DNA from: Neptunomonas sp.
GTDB taxonomy: Bacteria; Pseudomonadota; Gammaproteobacteria; Pseudomonadales; Balneatricaceae
Assembly: GCF_016744175.1 (NCBI RefSeq)
Contig: NZ_JADGEV010000002.1
Coordinates: forward strand, 95,304 to 159,303
DNA: 64,000 nucleotides
Direction: 5' to 3'
The notes below the pieces were generated by a model. That model was not told the origin of the DNA, ran no database searches, and saw only the letters and a list, made by a program, of their open reading frames with translations. This document shows positions 18,667-29,040 of the stretch, one piece after another. Position 1 is the first letter of the stretch, and every line of letters begins with the position of its first letter. The position numbers were made by a program, and so were the translations under genes.

Positions 18667-21600
18667 TTAATCTTCTTGTGAATCCATTTCAACATCAATA
18701 TATTTCATTATTTCATCCAACGGCGCCGGGCGAGCAAGTAAAAAGCCCTGCCCCATTTCACAGCCATTTTCTCTCAAAAAAGCCAATTGCTCATGTGTTT
18801 CAATACCTTCTGCTATCACTGCCAAGCCCAGTTTGTGCGCCATAGCAATAACAGCGGAAGTAATTTCCATATCACTTTTATCTTGAGGAATATCACGAAC
18901 AAAAGATCCATCTACTTTTAGATTATCAAAAGGCAGACGTTTTAAGTAACTAAGCGAAGAGTATCCTGTTCCAAAGTCATCAATAGCTAAAGAAACCCCT
19001 AAAAGTTTAAGCTGATGTAGAGTATCAACAACAACATCAACCTCCTCCATAATCATAGATTCAGTTATTTCTAACTCAAGTAGCGATGCAGGAAAGTCAT
19101 TTAATTCCAACGCTTTTTTGATTTTATTCAGCAACTCTGGATCAAAAAACTGACGCATAGATAGATTAACGGCTATACGAATGGAATACCCAGCCTCAAT
19201 TAACGAACGCCCTTGGCTACACGCTTCGTTTAACACCCATTCACCTAGCTCAACAATTAAACCAAGCTCTTCAGCTATCGGAATAAACTCACCAGGAGAC
19301 ACTCGCCCTCTTTCAGGGTGATCCCAACGCACTAATGCTTCCAAGCAAACAGGCTGTAGCTCTTTTAGAATGGTCCATTGCGGTTGGTAATGAATACAAA
19401 ACTCATTATTTTTTAGCGCATTTCGTAGTTCCTGCTCCATGCTGGCACGATTCACTACTTCATCATTCATTTCATGAGTGAAAAACTGAAAGTTATTTCG
19501 CCCCTTATGCTTAGCTTCATACATTGCTAGGTCGGCATTTTTCATCAGCACTGCCCAGTCATCACCATCAGTAGGCACCATAGTAATACCTAAACTAATC
19601 GTAACTTTTACTTCACTGCTCCCAAGTAAGACGGGGCGGCTAATTGCCTTGAGCAATTTATTTGCGACTGCAGCTACCTCAGCAGGCCCACTAACATCAG
19701 GCAACAGCACTATAAACTCATCGCCCCCAATACGCGCAATCAAATCTGACTGTCGTAACGTAGCTCTTAACCTATCGGCAATAGCCTGCAATAAACCATC
19801 ACCAACATCGTGCCCTAAAGTGTCATTTATCTGTTTAAAGTTATCTAAATCCAGATAAAATAGCGCAAAAATTGTAGAGTTCCTCTTTGCTTTTTTGAGC
19901 TCTACATCTAACTGCTCTTTAAATAAACGCCGATTTCCTAGCAGTGTAAGCGGATCATAAAAAGCAAGCTGTTCTATCTGTTCCAATGTCTTTTTCTGTG
20001 CTGAGATATCTTCACTAACGCCTATGAAATGTGTAATTTCATGTGCTTCATCAAGGATAGGAGAAATAGAGAGCATTGACCAATAAGGCTGCCCAGACTT
20101 AGTTTTATTGCGAATTTCTCCATGCCAATCATGCCCCGCAAGTATGACATCCCACATTTCAGCATAAAACTCTGGCGCAGTTTCTCCTGCATTTAAAATT
20201 GCGGGAGTTTGCCCTCTAACTTCATCCAAGGAGTATCCGGTAACATCCGTAAACTCTTCATTCACATACTCAATTTTTCCTTTTTCATCAGTAATCAACA
20301 CCATCGTTGGACTTTGTTCAACAGCTCTAGATAGCTTCTGTAAGTCCCCTTCAACTTGCTTGCGTTCCAACGCCAAACTTACCAATTGAGATGCTTGTTC
20401 CATCATTGCTATATGGTCATCACTTGGTTCAAGTGGGTAGTGGTGATAAATGGCAAACGTACCCAAAATATCATGTGTAGAACCAAAAATGGGCTGAGAC
20501 CAACATGATGCTAAATCAGCTTTTGCAGCGAGCTCTTTATAGTCACTCCAGTAAGGGTCATTTTGAATATCCGCGCTAATAACCATCTCACCAATACTTG
20601 CAGCTGTGCCACAAGAACCCACCCCCACCCCAATTGCTAATCCATCAATAGCCTCACTATAAAACTCAGGCAAGCTAGGAGCAGCACCACGTAGAAAATG
20701 TTTTTTTTCTTTATCTAATAACAGAATAGAGCACACACTATTCGAATAAACACCTTCTATACCTTTTACAATTTCATTAAGAATACTGCTCAATGAAACA
20801 CCACGAATCAGCATATCTAGCACTCGCGTGCTCTGTTTTAGCAATGCATTTTCAAAGTGCCGGCTAGTAATGTCTCGGTTTACAGCCAATAACCCAATCA
20901 CTTTTCCATCAGAATTCTTTAAGGGAGTTTTCATACACTCAATTAGCTGATCTGCGCCAGACCTTCCTGCCACCCAAATTTCTTTGCAAATCACCTCATC
21001 TTTTGCGAATACCATTGCATCTTGTTCATTCGTTAAATGTATATTTTTTTCTGTGAAAAAATCCTCAACACGACTGCCTATAACGCTCTCACGTGATTGC
21101 CCTACAAAAGCGGTAAACGCCTGATTGCAATCTAGGTATCGACCATCCAGACCTTTGGCATAAATATGATCAGGATTTGAGTTCATCAACGTTCTTAACA
21201 ACAATGTTTCATCAACAACATGCTCTAACTCATCATTGAGCGACGAAATCTCATTCCTTTTTCTACTCCACTCAAAAATACCGCCTGTTAAAATGAAGAA
21301 CAAAAAAACAAGAGGGATGATCAAGTAATTAGAAAACTCTTCCGGTTCAATAGGGTTAAGAATAAGACTGCCTTGCGGAATATTCTCTTGATCAATGCCG
21401 TGTTTTTGGAGCGCTACACCATTAAAAACAGATTCAGCTGGACTCTCAAGAATAATGGGCAACTCATCAATAGACTTACCACGAAGCACTTCTAGTAAAT
21501 ACTCAGCAGCCACAGCACCTTGTAGAGAAGACGTTGCTACATAGCCTCCGACTACACCTTCTGCTATAGCAGTATCCCATGCTGAATAAATAGGGACCGA

Positions 21601-22368
21601 TGTACTCTCTAATAGAATACCAATGCTCTCTTTCAACGTCATCGAGAGGCCATTTTTATCTTTATGCAAAGGCAATCTAAACACGATAGTGCCAGGCTTT
21701 AATTCAGAAAGCTGCTGCTTGAGCTCGGATAGCGTCCAGTCACTAATCGACCGAGTAGAGAATGTGGATTTATATTGCTGAGCCGCAAGTTTAAAACGCT
21801 TCTGCTCAGCCAATCCGGTTGGAGTAGCATCACTCAATAAGACAACTTCGGTCATATCAGGATGCATAGACATCAGTAGTTTATAATTAGCATCTGGAGC
21901 CGTCGTTTCAGCAATCCCTGTAATGAGCTTATCATTACCGATTAAATATTCAGAATAGGAGTTAACACCAACAAAGACTACGGGGATACCGGCAAAGTGT
22001 GACTGCCGATATTTCATTAGAAAACTCAACGCATTATTGTCAGTAACAACAATAACATCAAAGTGGCTAACACTTTTCTCAGCCAACACAGAGGCAACCA
22101 AAGGGAACATTGTTTTGATTGGAAAGCGTTTGGTATCTAGGTATTCAACGTGTAAGTCAATTGGAAAGCCAGCTTCATCTAAAGCTTTCTTGAAACCCGA
22201 ATAGATTCCATCCGACCATGGAAAGCCTTGGTGATAAGAATTGATCACTAAAACGGTTTGGCCATAGCTAGAGTCTGCTTTCACTATAGCCGACACACTT
22301 GTCAGCAAAAGAAAGAAAAACAAAGAAAACTGCCAACATGTTGTTTTGGCAATACTTTTTAGCGACAT
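18667..22368 (-). CDS. Periplasmic-sensor PAS-GAF-PAS-GGDEF-EAL c-di-GMP protein
   Basis: A 1233-residue inner-membrane signalling protein. After a signal/anchor (about 10-30), residues 35-330 resemble ABC-transporter substrate-binding proteins (VLVINSYHQGFPWSDG, VVLLSDATPTG). A membrane span lies at about 348-366. Cytoplasmic domains follow: PAS (about 388-500), GAF (about 515-668), PAS (about 675-790), GGDEF (about 795-960) and EAL (about 970-1225). The GGDEF motif (881-885) is intact and is preceded by an RxxD inhibitory site (R872-D875). The EAL motif (1010-1012) and the blocks NLS, ELEITES, DDFGTGYSS, LKVDGSF and AEGIET are intact. Both cyclase and phosphodiesterase activities are therefore possible. 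The ligand is unknown. It stands alone between nudF and nfo. Confidence 0.9.
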   Translation of the reverse strand: MSLKSIAKTTCWQFSLFFFLLLTSVSAIVKADSSYGQTVLVINSYHQGFPWSDGIYSGFKKALDEAGFPIDLHVEYLDTKRFPIKTMFPLVASVLAEKSVSHFDVIVVTDNNALSFLMKYRQSHFAGIPVVFVGVNSYSEYLIGNDKLITGIAETTAPDANYKLLMSMHPDMTEVVLLSDATPTGLAEQKRFKLAAQQYKSTFSTRSISDWTLSELKQQLSELKPGTIVFRLPLHKDKNGLSMTLKESIGILLESTSVPIYSAWDTAIAEGVVGGYVATSSLQGAVAAEYLLEVLRGKSIDELPIILESPAESVFNGVALQKHGIDQENIPQGSLILNPIEPEEFSNYLIIPLVFLFFILTGGIFEWSRKRNEISSLNDELEHVVDETLLLRTLMNSNPDHIYAKGLDGRYLDCNQAFTAFVGQSRESVIGSRVEDFFTEKNIHLTNEQDAMVFAKDEVICKEIWVAGRSGADQLIECMKTPLKNSDGKVIGLLAVNRDITSRHFENALLKQSTRVLDMLIRGVSLSSILNEIVKGIEGVYSNSVCSILLLDKEKKHFLRGAAPSLPEFYSEAIDGLAIGVGVGSCGTAASIGEMVISADIQNDPYWSDYKELAAKADLASCWSQPIFGSTHDILGTFAIYHHYPLEPSDDHIAMMEQASQLVSLALERKQVEGDLQKLSRAVEQSPTMVLITDEKGKIEYVNEEFTDVTGYSLDEVRGQTPAILNAGETAPEFYAEMWDVILAGHDWHGEIRNKTKSGQPYWSMLSISPILDEAHEITHFIGVSEDISAQKKTLEQIEQLAFYDPLTLLGNRRLFKEQLDVELKKAKRNSTIFALFYLDLDNFKQINDTLGHDVGDGLLQAIADRLRATLRQSDLIARIGGDEFIVLLPDVSGPAEVAAVANKLLKAISRPVLLGSSEVKVTISLGITMVPTDGDDWAVLMKNADLAMYEAKHKGRNNFQFFTHEMNDEVVNRASMEQELRNALKNNEFCIHYQPQWTILKELQPVCLEALVRWDHPERGRVSPGEFIPIAEELGLIVELGEWVLNEACSQGRSLIEAGYSIRIAVNLSMRQFFDPELLNKIKKALELNDFPASLLELEITESMIMEEVDVVVDTLHQLKLLGVSLAIDDFGTGYSSLSYLKRLPFDNLKVDGSFVRDIPQDKSDMEITSAVIAMAHKLGLAVIAEGIETHEQLAFLRENGCEMGQGFLLARPAPLDEIMKYIDVEMDSQED

Positions 22369-22436
22369 AATGAACCGGCACGATCAGTCTAAGTTGGCCT
22401 CAGTATAGTCCTCTATTTCAATATTCGCCATTCAGC

Positions 22437-23291
22437 TTATATAAAGCTTCGCAGCATCTGAATCTCTTCAGCCCAAACAGTTTCATCAATCGTTTCCAGC
22501 ACCAAGGGCACCCCTCTAAAACGCCTGTCTTGCATAATAAATTTAAAGACTTCTAAACCTATTTCACCTGCACCAAGGCTATGGTGACGATCGACACGAG
22601 CCCCCAGGGCCGCCTTTGAATCATTTAAGTGCATACCACACAAATACTCAAAACCCACCTTCTCCGCAAAATCATTAAATGTATTCTGGCACTCTTTATG
22701 TGTATTCAAGGGGTAGCCTGCGGCAAATATATGACAAGTATCAATACACACGCCAACCCTTTTCTTATCAGAAACTCCATTGATAATTTCAGAAATTTGA
22801 GAAAAATCATAGCCCAAGTTACTCCCTTGCCCGGCTGTGGTTTCAATCACAGCAATCACCTCATCCGTTTCTAGTAAAGCAAGGTTAATTGACTCGGACA
22901 CCCTCTCTATACATTCGGATTCTGATAAGGCGCGCAAGTGACTGCCCGGATGAAAGTTTAAGTATTTCAACCCTAGTTGCTGACAACGCTTCATCTCATC
23001 AACAAAAGCAAAACGCGACTTATCTAAAGCCTCAGTTTCGGGATGGCCTAAATTAATAAGGTAACTATCATGTGGCAGTATTTGCTCTGATGAGAAACCT
23101 AACTCTTGGCAACGCTCTTTAAACAAAGAGATGCTTTTTTCCGTTAGCGGCTTTGCTTCCCAGCGGCGCTGATTCTTTGTAAAGAAAGCAAACGCATTTG
23201 CGCCTAACTTTTGAGCATTCAGAGGCGTATTCTCAACGCCTCCTGCTGCACTAACATGAGCACCAATATAATAAGGTTTCAATTCAGTCAT
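22437..23291 (-). CDS. nfo: Endonuclease IV (AP endonuclease)
   Basis: Zinc-dependent apurinic/apyrimidinic endonuclease in base-excision repair. The three family signatures are visible: [18 protein letters not shown] and the [12 protein letters not shown] / [26 protein letters not shown] series supplying metal-binding Glu, Asp and His residues. At 284 residues it matches E. coli Nfo (285). It is transcribed on its own, downstream of a 60-residue gene on the same strand. Confidence 0.96.
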   Translation of the reverse strand: MTELKPYYIGAHVSAAGGVENTPLNAQKLGANAFAFFTKNQRRWEAKPLTEKSISLFKERCQELGFSSEQILPHDSYLINLGHPETEALDKSRFAFVDEMKRCQQLGLKYLNFHPGSHLRALSESECIERVSESINLALLETDEVIAVIETTAGQGSNLGYDFSQISEIINGVSDKKRVGVCIDTCHIFAAGYPLNTHKECQNTFNDFAEKVGFEYLCGMHLNDSKAALGARVDRHHSLGAGEIGLEVFKFIMQDRRFRGVPLVLETIDETVWAEEIQMLRSFI

Positions 23292-23345
23292 GTTCTTACT
23301 CTGCTATTAGCCAAAATATATCACTAGACTTTATATGCACAGTTT

Positions 23346-23528
23346 TTACAGCTTGCACGCGCCACCAAGACAATCATCAAAGTCCATGCTTTCCAACTCT
23401 AGTCTTTCTGCATGAGACAATTTTATCCGCTCAAGCATCTCCAACTCTTCTTTATCCTGATCGGCTATCGCTGCACGCTCAAAAACAGCAATTAAGGTAG
23501 CCAACTCAGTCAGTGTTAAATCTTTCAT
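23346..23528 (-). CDS. 60-residue acidic protein of unknown function
   Basis: Not recognised. The sequence begins MKDLTLTELATLIAVFERAA, is helical and charged through the middle, and ends in DDCLGGACKL with two cysteines three residues apart. A strong ribosome-binding site (AAGGAAG, 6 bases before ATG) supports real translation. It begins 12 bases after the recJ stop, so it is probably the last gene of a recJ transcript. The cysteine pair could bind a metal or form a disulphide, but that is speculation. Confidence 0.65.
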   Translation of the reverse strand: MKDLTLTELATLIAVFERAAIADQDKEELEMLERIKLSHAERLELESMDFDDCLGGACKL

Positions 23529-23540
23529 TTTATCTTCCTT

Positions 23541-25283
23541 TTATTCCTCAACAACAGGTTCCAAATATTCAATCATTAACTGAACTGATTGCTGTCCCCT
23601 GAACTCATTTACATCTAATTTATAGACAGCACGAACACGATGAATACTGTCGTCAGGCCATACAGCTAAATCTGTATTGAACTGAATACCATCAAGAGCT
23701 AAACCTGAAGATAGCTCCATCAATACTATTTTCAGGTGCCGCTGCCCCACAATTCTTTGCTGTAATACTCTAAAAACACCATCAAATAAAGGCTCCGGAA
23801 ACTGATGCCCCCATGGTCCGGCTTCTCGAATACTTTCAGCTAATGCAAGTGTCATATCTGCAGCTTGTAAGGCGCCATCTGTCTCTAATCGCTGCTCTAG
23901 ATCTTCTTTAGAGAGCTGCTCTCGGACAACTTCATCAAATACTTCTCTAAATCGCTCCAAGCCTGTAGCGGCAATCGTTAAACCTGCCGCCATCGCATGG
24001 CCTCCAAACTTACTGATCAGCTCAGGAAATCTGCTAGCAATTTGATCGAGCGCATCACGAATATGCAAACCCGGAATGGAGCGAGCCGAACCTTTAATCT
24101 CTCCATTGTCACCAGGAGCAAATGCAATGACTGGTCGGTTAGTACGATCTTTTATGCGTGAAGCCAGAATACCTACAACACCTTGATGCCAACCATCATC
24201 ATACAAACACACGCCGTACGGTAGCGTATCTATATCAAAGTGCATTTCATCCAACCAACTCAATGCTTGCTGCTGCATATCTTGTTCAATCGCACGCCTA
24301 TCTAAATTGAGCTGATCTAACGTTTGAGCCAACTCACGAGCATACTCTGGATCATCTGCTAACAAGCACTCAATACCAATCGACATATCTTCCAACCGGC
24401 CCGCCGCATTCAAACGCGGCGCCACAGCAAAACCAAGATCACTGGCTACTAAACGCTCTTTACGCCTGCCTGCTATCTCTATTAATGCCAGTAAACCAGG
24501 ACGTGCATACCCTGCACGAATACGCTGCAACCCCTGATATACCAATGTTCGGTTATTGTGCTCTAACGCCACAACATCTGCGACAGTACCCAGGGCAACA
24601 AGATCAAGTAGTGATGCCAAGTTAGGCGCAGGAATATTTTTTCCCTCAAACCAATTCTCAGCCTGAAGTGCACGCCTCAGAGCGATCAACACATAAAATA
24701 TAACACCCACACCACATGTCGACTTTGCTTCAAAGTTGCACCCAGGTTGATTAGGGTTAACAATCGCCACGGCCTGCGGAATCACATGTCCAGCCAAGTG
24801 GTGATCCGTTACCACAACATCCATACCCAATTGATTGGCACGCGCCACACCCTCCACACTGGAGATTCCATTATCAACCGTGACTAACAACTGCGGTGAT
24901 TGAGTAAAGGCAACATCAACAATCTCTGGGCTTAAACCATAACCATACTCAAAACGATTCGGCACTAGGTAATCAATATTACCAGCCCCCATCATTCGCA
25001 ACCCCAATACAGCAACAGCGGTACTGGTTGCTCCATCGCAATCAAAATCACCAACAATCATAATCGACTCATTGGCTTTCACAGCCTGCAACAAACGAGA
25101 GACAGCGGCATCCATCCCTTTCATGTGTGTATCAGGCAGTAATTCTTTTAAGTTACGCCCCAGCTGCTTTTGGCTTTGGATGCCTCGCGCAGCGTAAATA
25201 CGCGCCAAAGCGCTGCTTACTTCTTTAAATATAGGAGAATGCTCATCAGGCACACCACGACGATGAATGGTTACGTGTTTCAC
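23541..25283 (-). CDS. recJ: Single-stranded-DNA-specific exonuclease RecJ
   Basis: 5'-3' exonuclease acting in mismatch repair, base-excision repair and the RecF pathway. DHH-family metal-binding motifs are in order: GDFDCDG (D79, D81, D83), VDNG (D137) and TDHH (160-162), followed by the C-terminal GGHAMAAGLT block of the DHHA1 domain and an OB-like tail. At 580 residues it matches E. coli (577). It follows thrC after a terminator. Confidence 0.97.
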   Translation of the reverse strand: MKHVTIHRRGVPDEHSPIFKEVSSALARIYAARGIQSQKQLGRNLKELLPDTHMKGMDAAVSRLLQAVKANESIMIVGDFDCDGATSTAVAVLGLRMMGAGNIDYLVPNRFEYGYGLSPEIVDVAFTQSPQLLVTVDNGISSVEGVARANQLGMDVVVTDHHLAGHVIPQAVAIVNPNQPGCNFEAKSTCGVGVIFYVLIALRRALQAENWFEGKNIPAPNLASLLDLVALGTVADVVALEHNNRTLVYQGLQRIRAGYARPGLLALIEIAGRRKERLVASDLGFAVAPRLNAAGRLEDMSIGIECLLADDPEYARELAQTLDQLNLDRRAIEQDMQQQALSWLDEMHFDIDTLPYGVCLYDDGWHQGVVGILASRIKDRTNRPVIAFAPGDNGEIKGSARSIPGLHIRDALDQIASRFPELISKFGGHAMAAGLTIAATGLERFREVFDEVVREQLSKEDLEQRLETDGALQAADMTLALAESIREAGPWGHQFPEPLFDGVFRVLQQRIVGQRHLKIVLMELSSGLALDGIQFNTDLAVWPDDSIHRVRAVYKLDVNEFRGQQSVQLMIEYLEPVVEE

Positions 25284-25308
25284 ACTCTCTCCTTTTATCA
25301 GAAAACAA

Positions 25309-25336
25309 AAAAGGCCCGATTAATATCGGACCTTTT
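25309..25336 (-). terminator. Rho-independent terminator after thrC
   Basis: A 12-bp stem (AAAAGGTCCGAT / ATCGGGCCTTTT on the minus strand, one G-U pair) with a 4-base loop, continuing into a T-rich run on the minus strand. It closes the hom-thrC transcript before recJ. Confidence 0.85.
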
Positions 25337-25372
25337 CAACTACCAAACTACAACAGCTAAAAGCAACAGTCG

Positions 25373-26770
25373 TTATGACTCAGAATGCACATGTTCTGCA
25401 ATAAAACGTTGCACAACAGAGATATCATTATCCAAGACTGTTAGCTTCTCTTCTCGATCAAATAAGCCTTCCATATGAGCAGGTAAATCAGGCGACTCCA
25501 GATTAGCTTTAAGGACAGCATCAGGAAATTTCACTGGATGAGCTGTTGCCAAAACAATCATTGGAACGGCTGTATCACGGTTACATTCTCGGCCCGCTTT
25601 CACACCAATAGCAGTATGAGGGTCAAGCAAATAACCTGTTTCTGCATGTACATCAGCAATAATCTGACAGGTTGTTTCATCATCAACCGCACAGCTATCA
25701 AACAGCTCACGCATTTTATCCCAACGTGAAGCATCCAGCTGTACTGATTCTGTTTTAAAACGCTTCATCAGATCATCAATAGCGGCACCGTCACGGTCAT
25801 AGATATCAAACAACATACGCTCAAAGTTAGATGAGACCATAATATCCATAGAGGGTGACAAGGTATGCACCAACTCACTTTTGGACATATCGTTGCTAGA
25901 AATAGCACGATGCAGAATATCATTATGGTTGGTTGCTACCACTAACTGAGTGATAGGCAAGCCCATCTTCTTCGCAAGATAACCGGCAAAGATGTCACCA
26001 AAGTTTCCGGTGGGTACAGAAAACGCTACCGGGCGATGCGGGCCACCTACAGCCAAGGAAGCTGAGAAGTAATAAACGATCTGAGCCATAATACGCGCCC
26101 AGTTGATCGAGTTAACCGCGCCCAACTTCATCCCTTTAAGGAAACTCTGGTCTGCAAAGCTTTCTTTAACCATTTCTTGGCAATCATCAAAATTCCCTTC
26201 TAATGAGATGTTATGCACATTCTCATCCAGAATAGTGGTCATTTGACGGCGCTGCACTTCCGAAACACGGTTATGCGGATGTAGGATAAAGATATCCACA
26301 TGTTTTGAGTGACGACAACCTTCAATCGCAGCTGATCCGGTATCACCCGATGTAGCGCCCATGATCACTAAGTGCTCATTACGCTTCACCAGCACATGAT
26401 CCATTAAACGACCTAGCAACTGTAGAGCAAAATCTTTGAAAGCTAAGGTTGGACCATGAAATAGCTCCAACACCCACTCATTTGTGCCTAACTCTTTTAA
26501 AGGAGCAACAGCTGAATGATTAAAACCTGCATATGTTTCATCAATCATCTGCTTGAGATCAGCATCATCAATGCAATCGTTCACAAAAGGAGAGATGATT
26601 TTAAAAGCTAGCTCAGCATAAGAAAGCCCTGCCCAACTAGCGATCTCTTCCTGGCTAAAAACAGGCAAGTTTTCTGGCACATACAAACCACCATCACTTG
26701 CTAAGCCAGCTAACAAAACCTCTTCAAAGTTAAGTGCAGGCGCTTGCCCACGTGTAGAAATATATTTCAC
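25373..26770 (-). CDS. thrC: Threonine synthase
   Basis: PLP enzyme that converts O-phosphohomoserine to threonine. The PLP lysine is K112 in PTLAFKDFALQ, and the phosphate-binding glycine loop is in SVPTGNFGDIFAGY. The N-terminal MKYISTRGQAPALNFEEVLLAGLASDGGLY is typical of the gammaproteobacterial enzyme. It starts 11 bases after hom and is the last gene before a strong terminator, so hom-thrC form an operon. Confidence 0.97.
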   Translation of the reverse strand: MKYISTRGQAPALNFEEVLLAGLASDGGLYVPENLPVFSQEEIASWAGLSYAELAFKIISPFVNDCIDDADLKQMIDETYAGFNHSAVAPLKELGTNEWVLELFHGPTLAFKDFALQLLGRLMDHVLVKRNEHLVIMGATSGDTGSAAIEGCRHSKHVDIFILHPHNRVSEVQRRQMTTILDENVHNISLEGNFDDCQEMVKESFADQSFLKGMKLGAVNSINWARIMAQIVYYFSASLAVGGPHRPVAFSVPTGNFGDIFAGYLAKKMGLPITQLVVATNHNDILHRAISSNDMSKSELVHTLSPSMDIMVSSNFERMLFDIYDRDGAAIDDLMKRFKTESVQLDASRWDKMRELFDSCAVDDETTCQIIADVHAETGYLLDPHTAIGVKAGRECNRDTAVPMIVLATAHPVKFPDAVLKANLESPDLPAHMEGLFDREEKLTVLDNDISVVQRFIAEHVHSES

Positions 26771-26781
26771 GTTTAGTCCCC

Positions 26782-28083
26782 TTAACCTTGAAGATGCTCA
26801 ACACGTATCCGCGTTACTTGGCCAATGATGTCATCCAGCGCTTCAATCGCTGTAATCGCTTCGTCCATTTTTTGTTCTTTAACACGCTGCGTTAACAGAA
26901 TAACCGGCACTTGCTCTTCGGCTGTTTCTTTCTGCACAATTGCTTCAATGTTAATGCCGTTATCACCTAGAATTTTAGTAATACTCGCCAATACACCTGG
27001 CTTTTCTGCGGCCTGCAGGCGCAGATAGAATCCAGTTTCAGTATCACTCATCGGCAAAATTGGCAGATCTGACAATTCAGATGGCTGGAACGCCAAATGA
27101 GGAACGCGATTATCACGGTCAGCTGTTAGCGTACGTACCACGTCAACAATATCTGCAACAACAGCAGAAGCCGTTGGCTCAGCACCCGCTCCCGCTCCGT
27201 AATATAATGTCTGACCGACAGCATCACCATCAACCAAGACCGCATTCATTACGCCATTTACATTAGCAAGCAAGGTAGATGTTGGAATCATTGTAGGATG
27301 AACGCGCAACTCAATCCCTTGCTCAGTACGACGGCTGATACCTAAGTGCTTAATGCGATAACCAAGCTCTTCAGCATATTCAACATCCGCTGGTGTAATC
27401 GCACTAATGCCTTCGGTATACGCTTTATCAAACTGCAACGGAATACCAAAAGCGATTGAAGCAAGAATTGTCAGCTTGTGCGCCGCATCAATACCTTCAA
27501 CGTCAAATGTTGGATCAGCTTCAGCGTAACCTAATGCTTGCGCTTCAGCTAAAACATCAGCGAAATCGCGACCTTTATCACGCATTTCGGTAAGGATAAA
27601 GTTACCAGTGCCATTAATAATGCCTGCCAACCACTCGATGTTGTTAGCTGATAAGCCTTCACGAATTGCTTTAATTACGGGAATACCACCAGCAACAGAA
27701 GCTTCAAATGCCACCATGACATTGTGACGCTGCGCCGCTTCGAAAATTTCATTTCCGTGTACAGCAATCAACGCTTTGTTTGCAGTAACAACATGCTTGC
27801 CGTTTTCGATAGCTGTCATCACTAATTCACGTGCTATGTCGTAGCCGCCAATCAGCTCGACGACAATATCAATTTCCGGATTAGTCGCTACATCAAAAAT
27901 ATCACGAGTAACCTGAGTGCCTTTTGTATCACACCCGGGGTTGTCTCGACGCGAACCAATCTGCTCAACCGTAATACGACGCCCAGCTCTACGAGAAATT
28001 TCATCTGCATTGCGATGCAGGACATTAAACGTACCGCTACCAACAGTACCTAGACCACATATTCCAACTTTTACTGGTTTCAA
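26782..28083 (-). CDS. hom: Homoserine dehydrogenase
   Basis: Reduces aspartate semialdehyde to homoserine. An N-terminal NAD(P)-binding loop (VGICGLGTVGSG), the catalytic region with GIINGTGNFILTEM and EADPTFDVEGIDAAHKL, and a C-terminal ACT domain (about 350-430) are seen. It is monofunctional, with no aspartokinase domain. The open frame extends 11 codons further, but a TTG at 28083 has GAGGT 7 bases upstream and begins the family N-terminus KPVKVGICGLG, so TTG is taken as the start. Threonine feedback through the ACT domain is likely. Confidence 0.95.
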   Translation of the reverse strand: MKPVKVGICGLGTVGSGTFNVLHRNADEISRRAGRRITVEQIGSRRDNPGCDTKGTQVTRDIFDVATNPEIDIVVELIGGYDIARELVMTAIENGKHVVTANKALIAVHGNEIFEAAQRHNVMVAFEASVAGGIPVIKAIREGLSANNIEWLAGIINGTGNFILTEMRDKGRDFADVLAEAQALGYAEADPTFDVEGIDAAHKLTILASIAFGIPLQFDKAYTEGISAITPADVEYAEELGYRIKHLGISRRTEQGIELRVHPTMIPTSTLLANVNGVMNAVLVDGDAVGQTLYYGAGAGAEPTASAVVADIVDVVRTLTADRDNRVPHLAFQPSELSDLPILPMSDTETGFYLRLQAAEKPGVLASITKILGDNGINIEAIVQKETAEEQVPVILLTQRVKEQKMDEAITAIEALDDIIGQVTRIRVEHLQG

Positions 28084-28208
28084 ACCAATACCTCGCAGTT
28101 TACTAGTCAATCGCAAGCCAAGCGCAAGCTGAATTAACGAACAAAAATGGGGAAATAGTATATCGAATAACTTCTTCAGACTCTATTCACGTCGCAACAA
28201 ACAACAAT

Positions 28209-28237
28209 AAAAAAAGGAGCTAGAAGCTCCTTTTTTT
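28209..28237. terminator. Terminator between dsbC and hom
   Basis: GGAGCT-AGA-AGCTCC is a perfect 6-bp GC-containing stem extended by seven A-T pairs, with long A and T runs on the two sides. It works in either direction and ends the dsbC transcript. Confidence 0.88.
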
Positions 28238-28251
28238 TGTAGAAACAGAGA

Positions 28252-28980
28252 CTAGGGTTTAATACCAAGCATAGCAGCCAGTCGTTCTGCCGGCATATAA
28301 CCTGGAATTAGCTGCCCATCCTTTGTAATGATTGCCGGCGTTCCGGTAACACCGATGTTCTGACCCACTTTATATTGAGCTAAAACAGGATTTTCACATT
28401 CAACACTCTTAAGTGATTTACCCTGCTTAGAACGGGTCATCGCCTTAACTTTGTCTTCAGCACACCAGATATTTGTCATCTTCTTAAATGTTGCTGTATT
28501 GGGCCCTTGGCGAGGAAACGCCAAATACTCAACACTGACCCCCATTGCTTGTAACTTCGGCACTTCATTATGTAACTTTCTACAATAAGGACAGTCAACA
28601 TCGGTAAACACATAAACAGATGCCTTCTCAACCCCTGTAGCTTTAAAGACAACCTTCTCAGACTCAGGAATAGATTTTAACTTAATAGAACGCTGTGAAT
28701 TCATTTTTGCTTCAGACAAGTTTACAAAGCCCTTTTCATCAGACATCTGATACAGCTGCCCCAATAAAAAATACTCTCCTTTTGCATCCGAATAAATTAC
28801 TTCTCCTGTACCCAGCTCTACTTCATACATGCCTGTTAGTTGTGCTTTACTAACAGAAACTACTGGAATATTTGTATCAATTTTTTGCAACTGCTTAATA
28901 ATCACATCTTTAACATCTTCGGCTGCAACTACTGTACTAGCCAGCAACAAAGCGCTAACCATCAACGTTTTCATTCGCAT
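28252..28980 (-). CDS. dsbC: Periplasmic disulphide isomerase DsbC
   Basis: Corrects wrong disulphides in periplasmic proteins. A signal peptide spans about residues 1-20. An N-terminal dimerisation domain (about 21-85) precedes a thioredoxin-like domain with the active site CPYC (C130, C133) and a cis-proline loop GVTGTPAII. At 242 residues it fits E. coli DsbC (236). It lies between xerD and hom, as in Pseudomonas. A second ATG two codons in is an alternative start. Confidence 0.95.
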   Translation of the reverse strand: MRMKTLMVSALLLASTVVAAEDVKDVIIKQLQKIDTNIPVVSVSKAQLTGMYEVELGTGEVIYSDAKGEYFLLGQLYQMSDEKGFVNLSEAKMNSQRSIKLKSIPESEKVVFKATGVEKASVYVFTDVDCPYCRKLHNEVPKLQAMGVSVEYLAFPRQGPNTATFKKMTNIWCAEDKVKAMTRSKQGKSLKSVECENPVLAQYKVGQNIGVTGTPAIITKDGQLIPGYMPAERLAAMLGIKP

Positions 28981-29040
28981 ACGTTCCTCGATATCCGGAT
29001 AATTATAGTCATCAGATTAAATCAAACTCATAAAGTTCAA

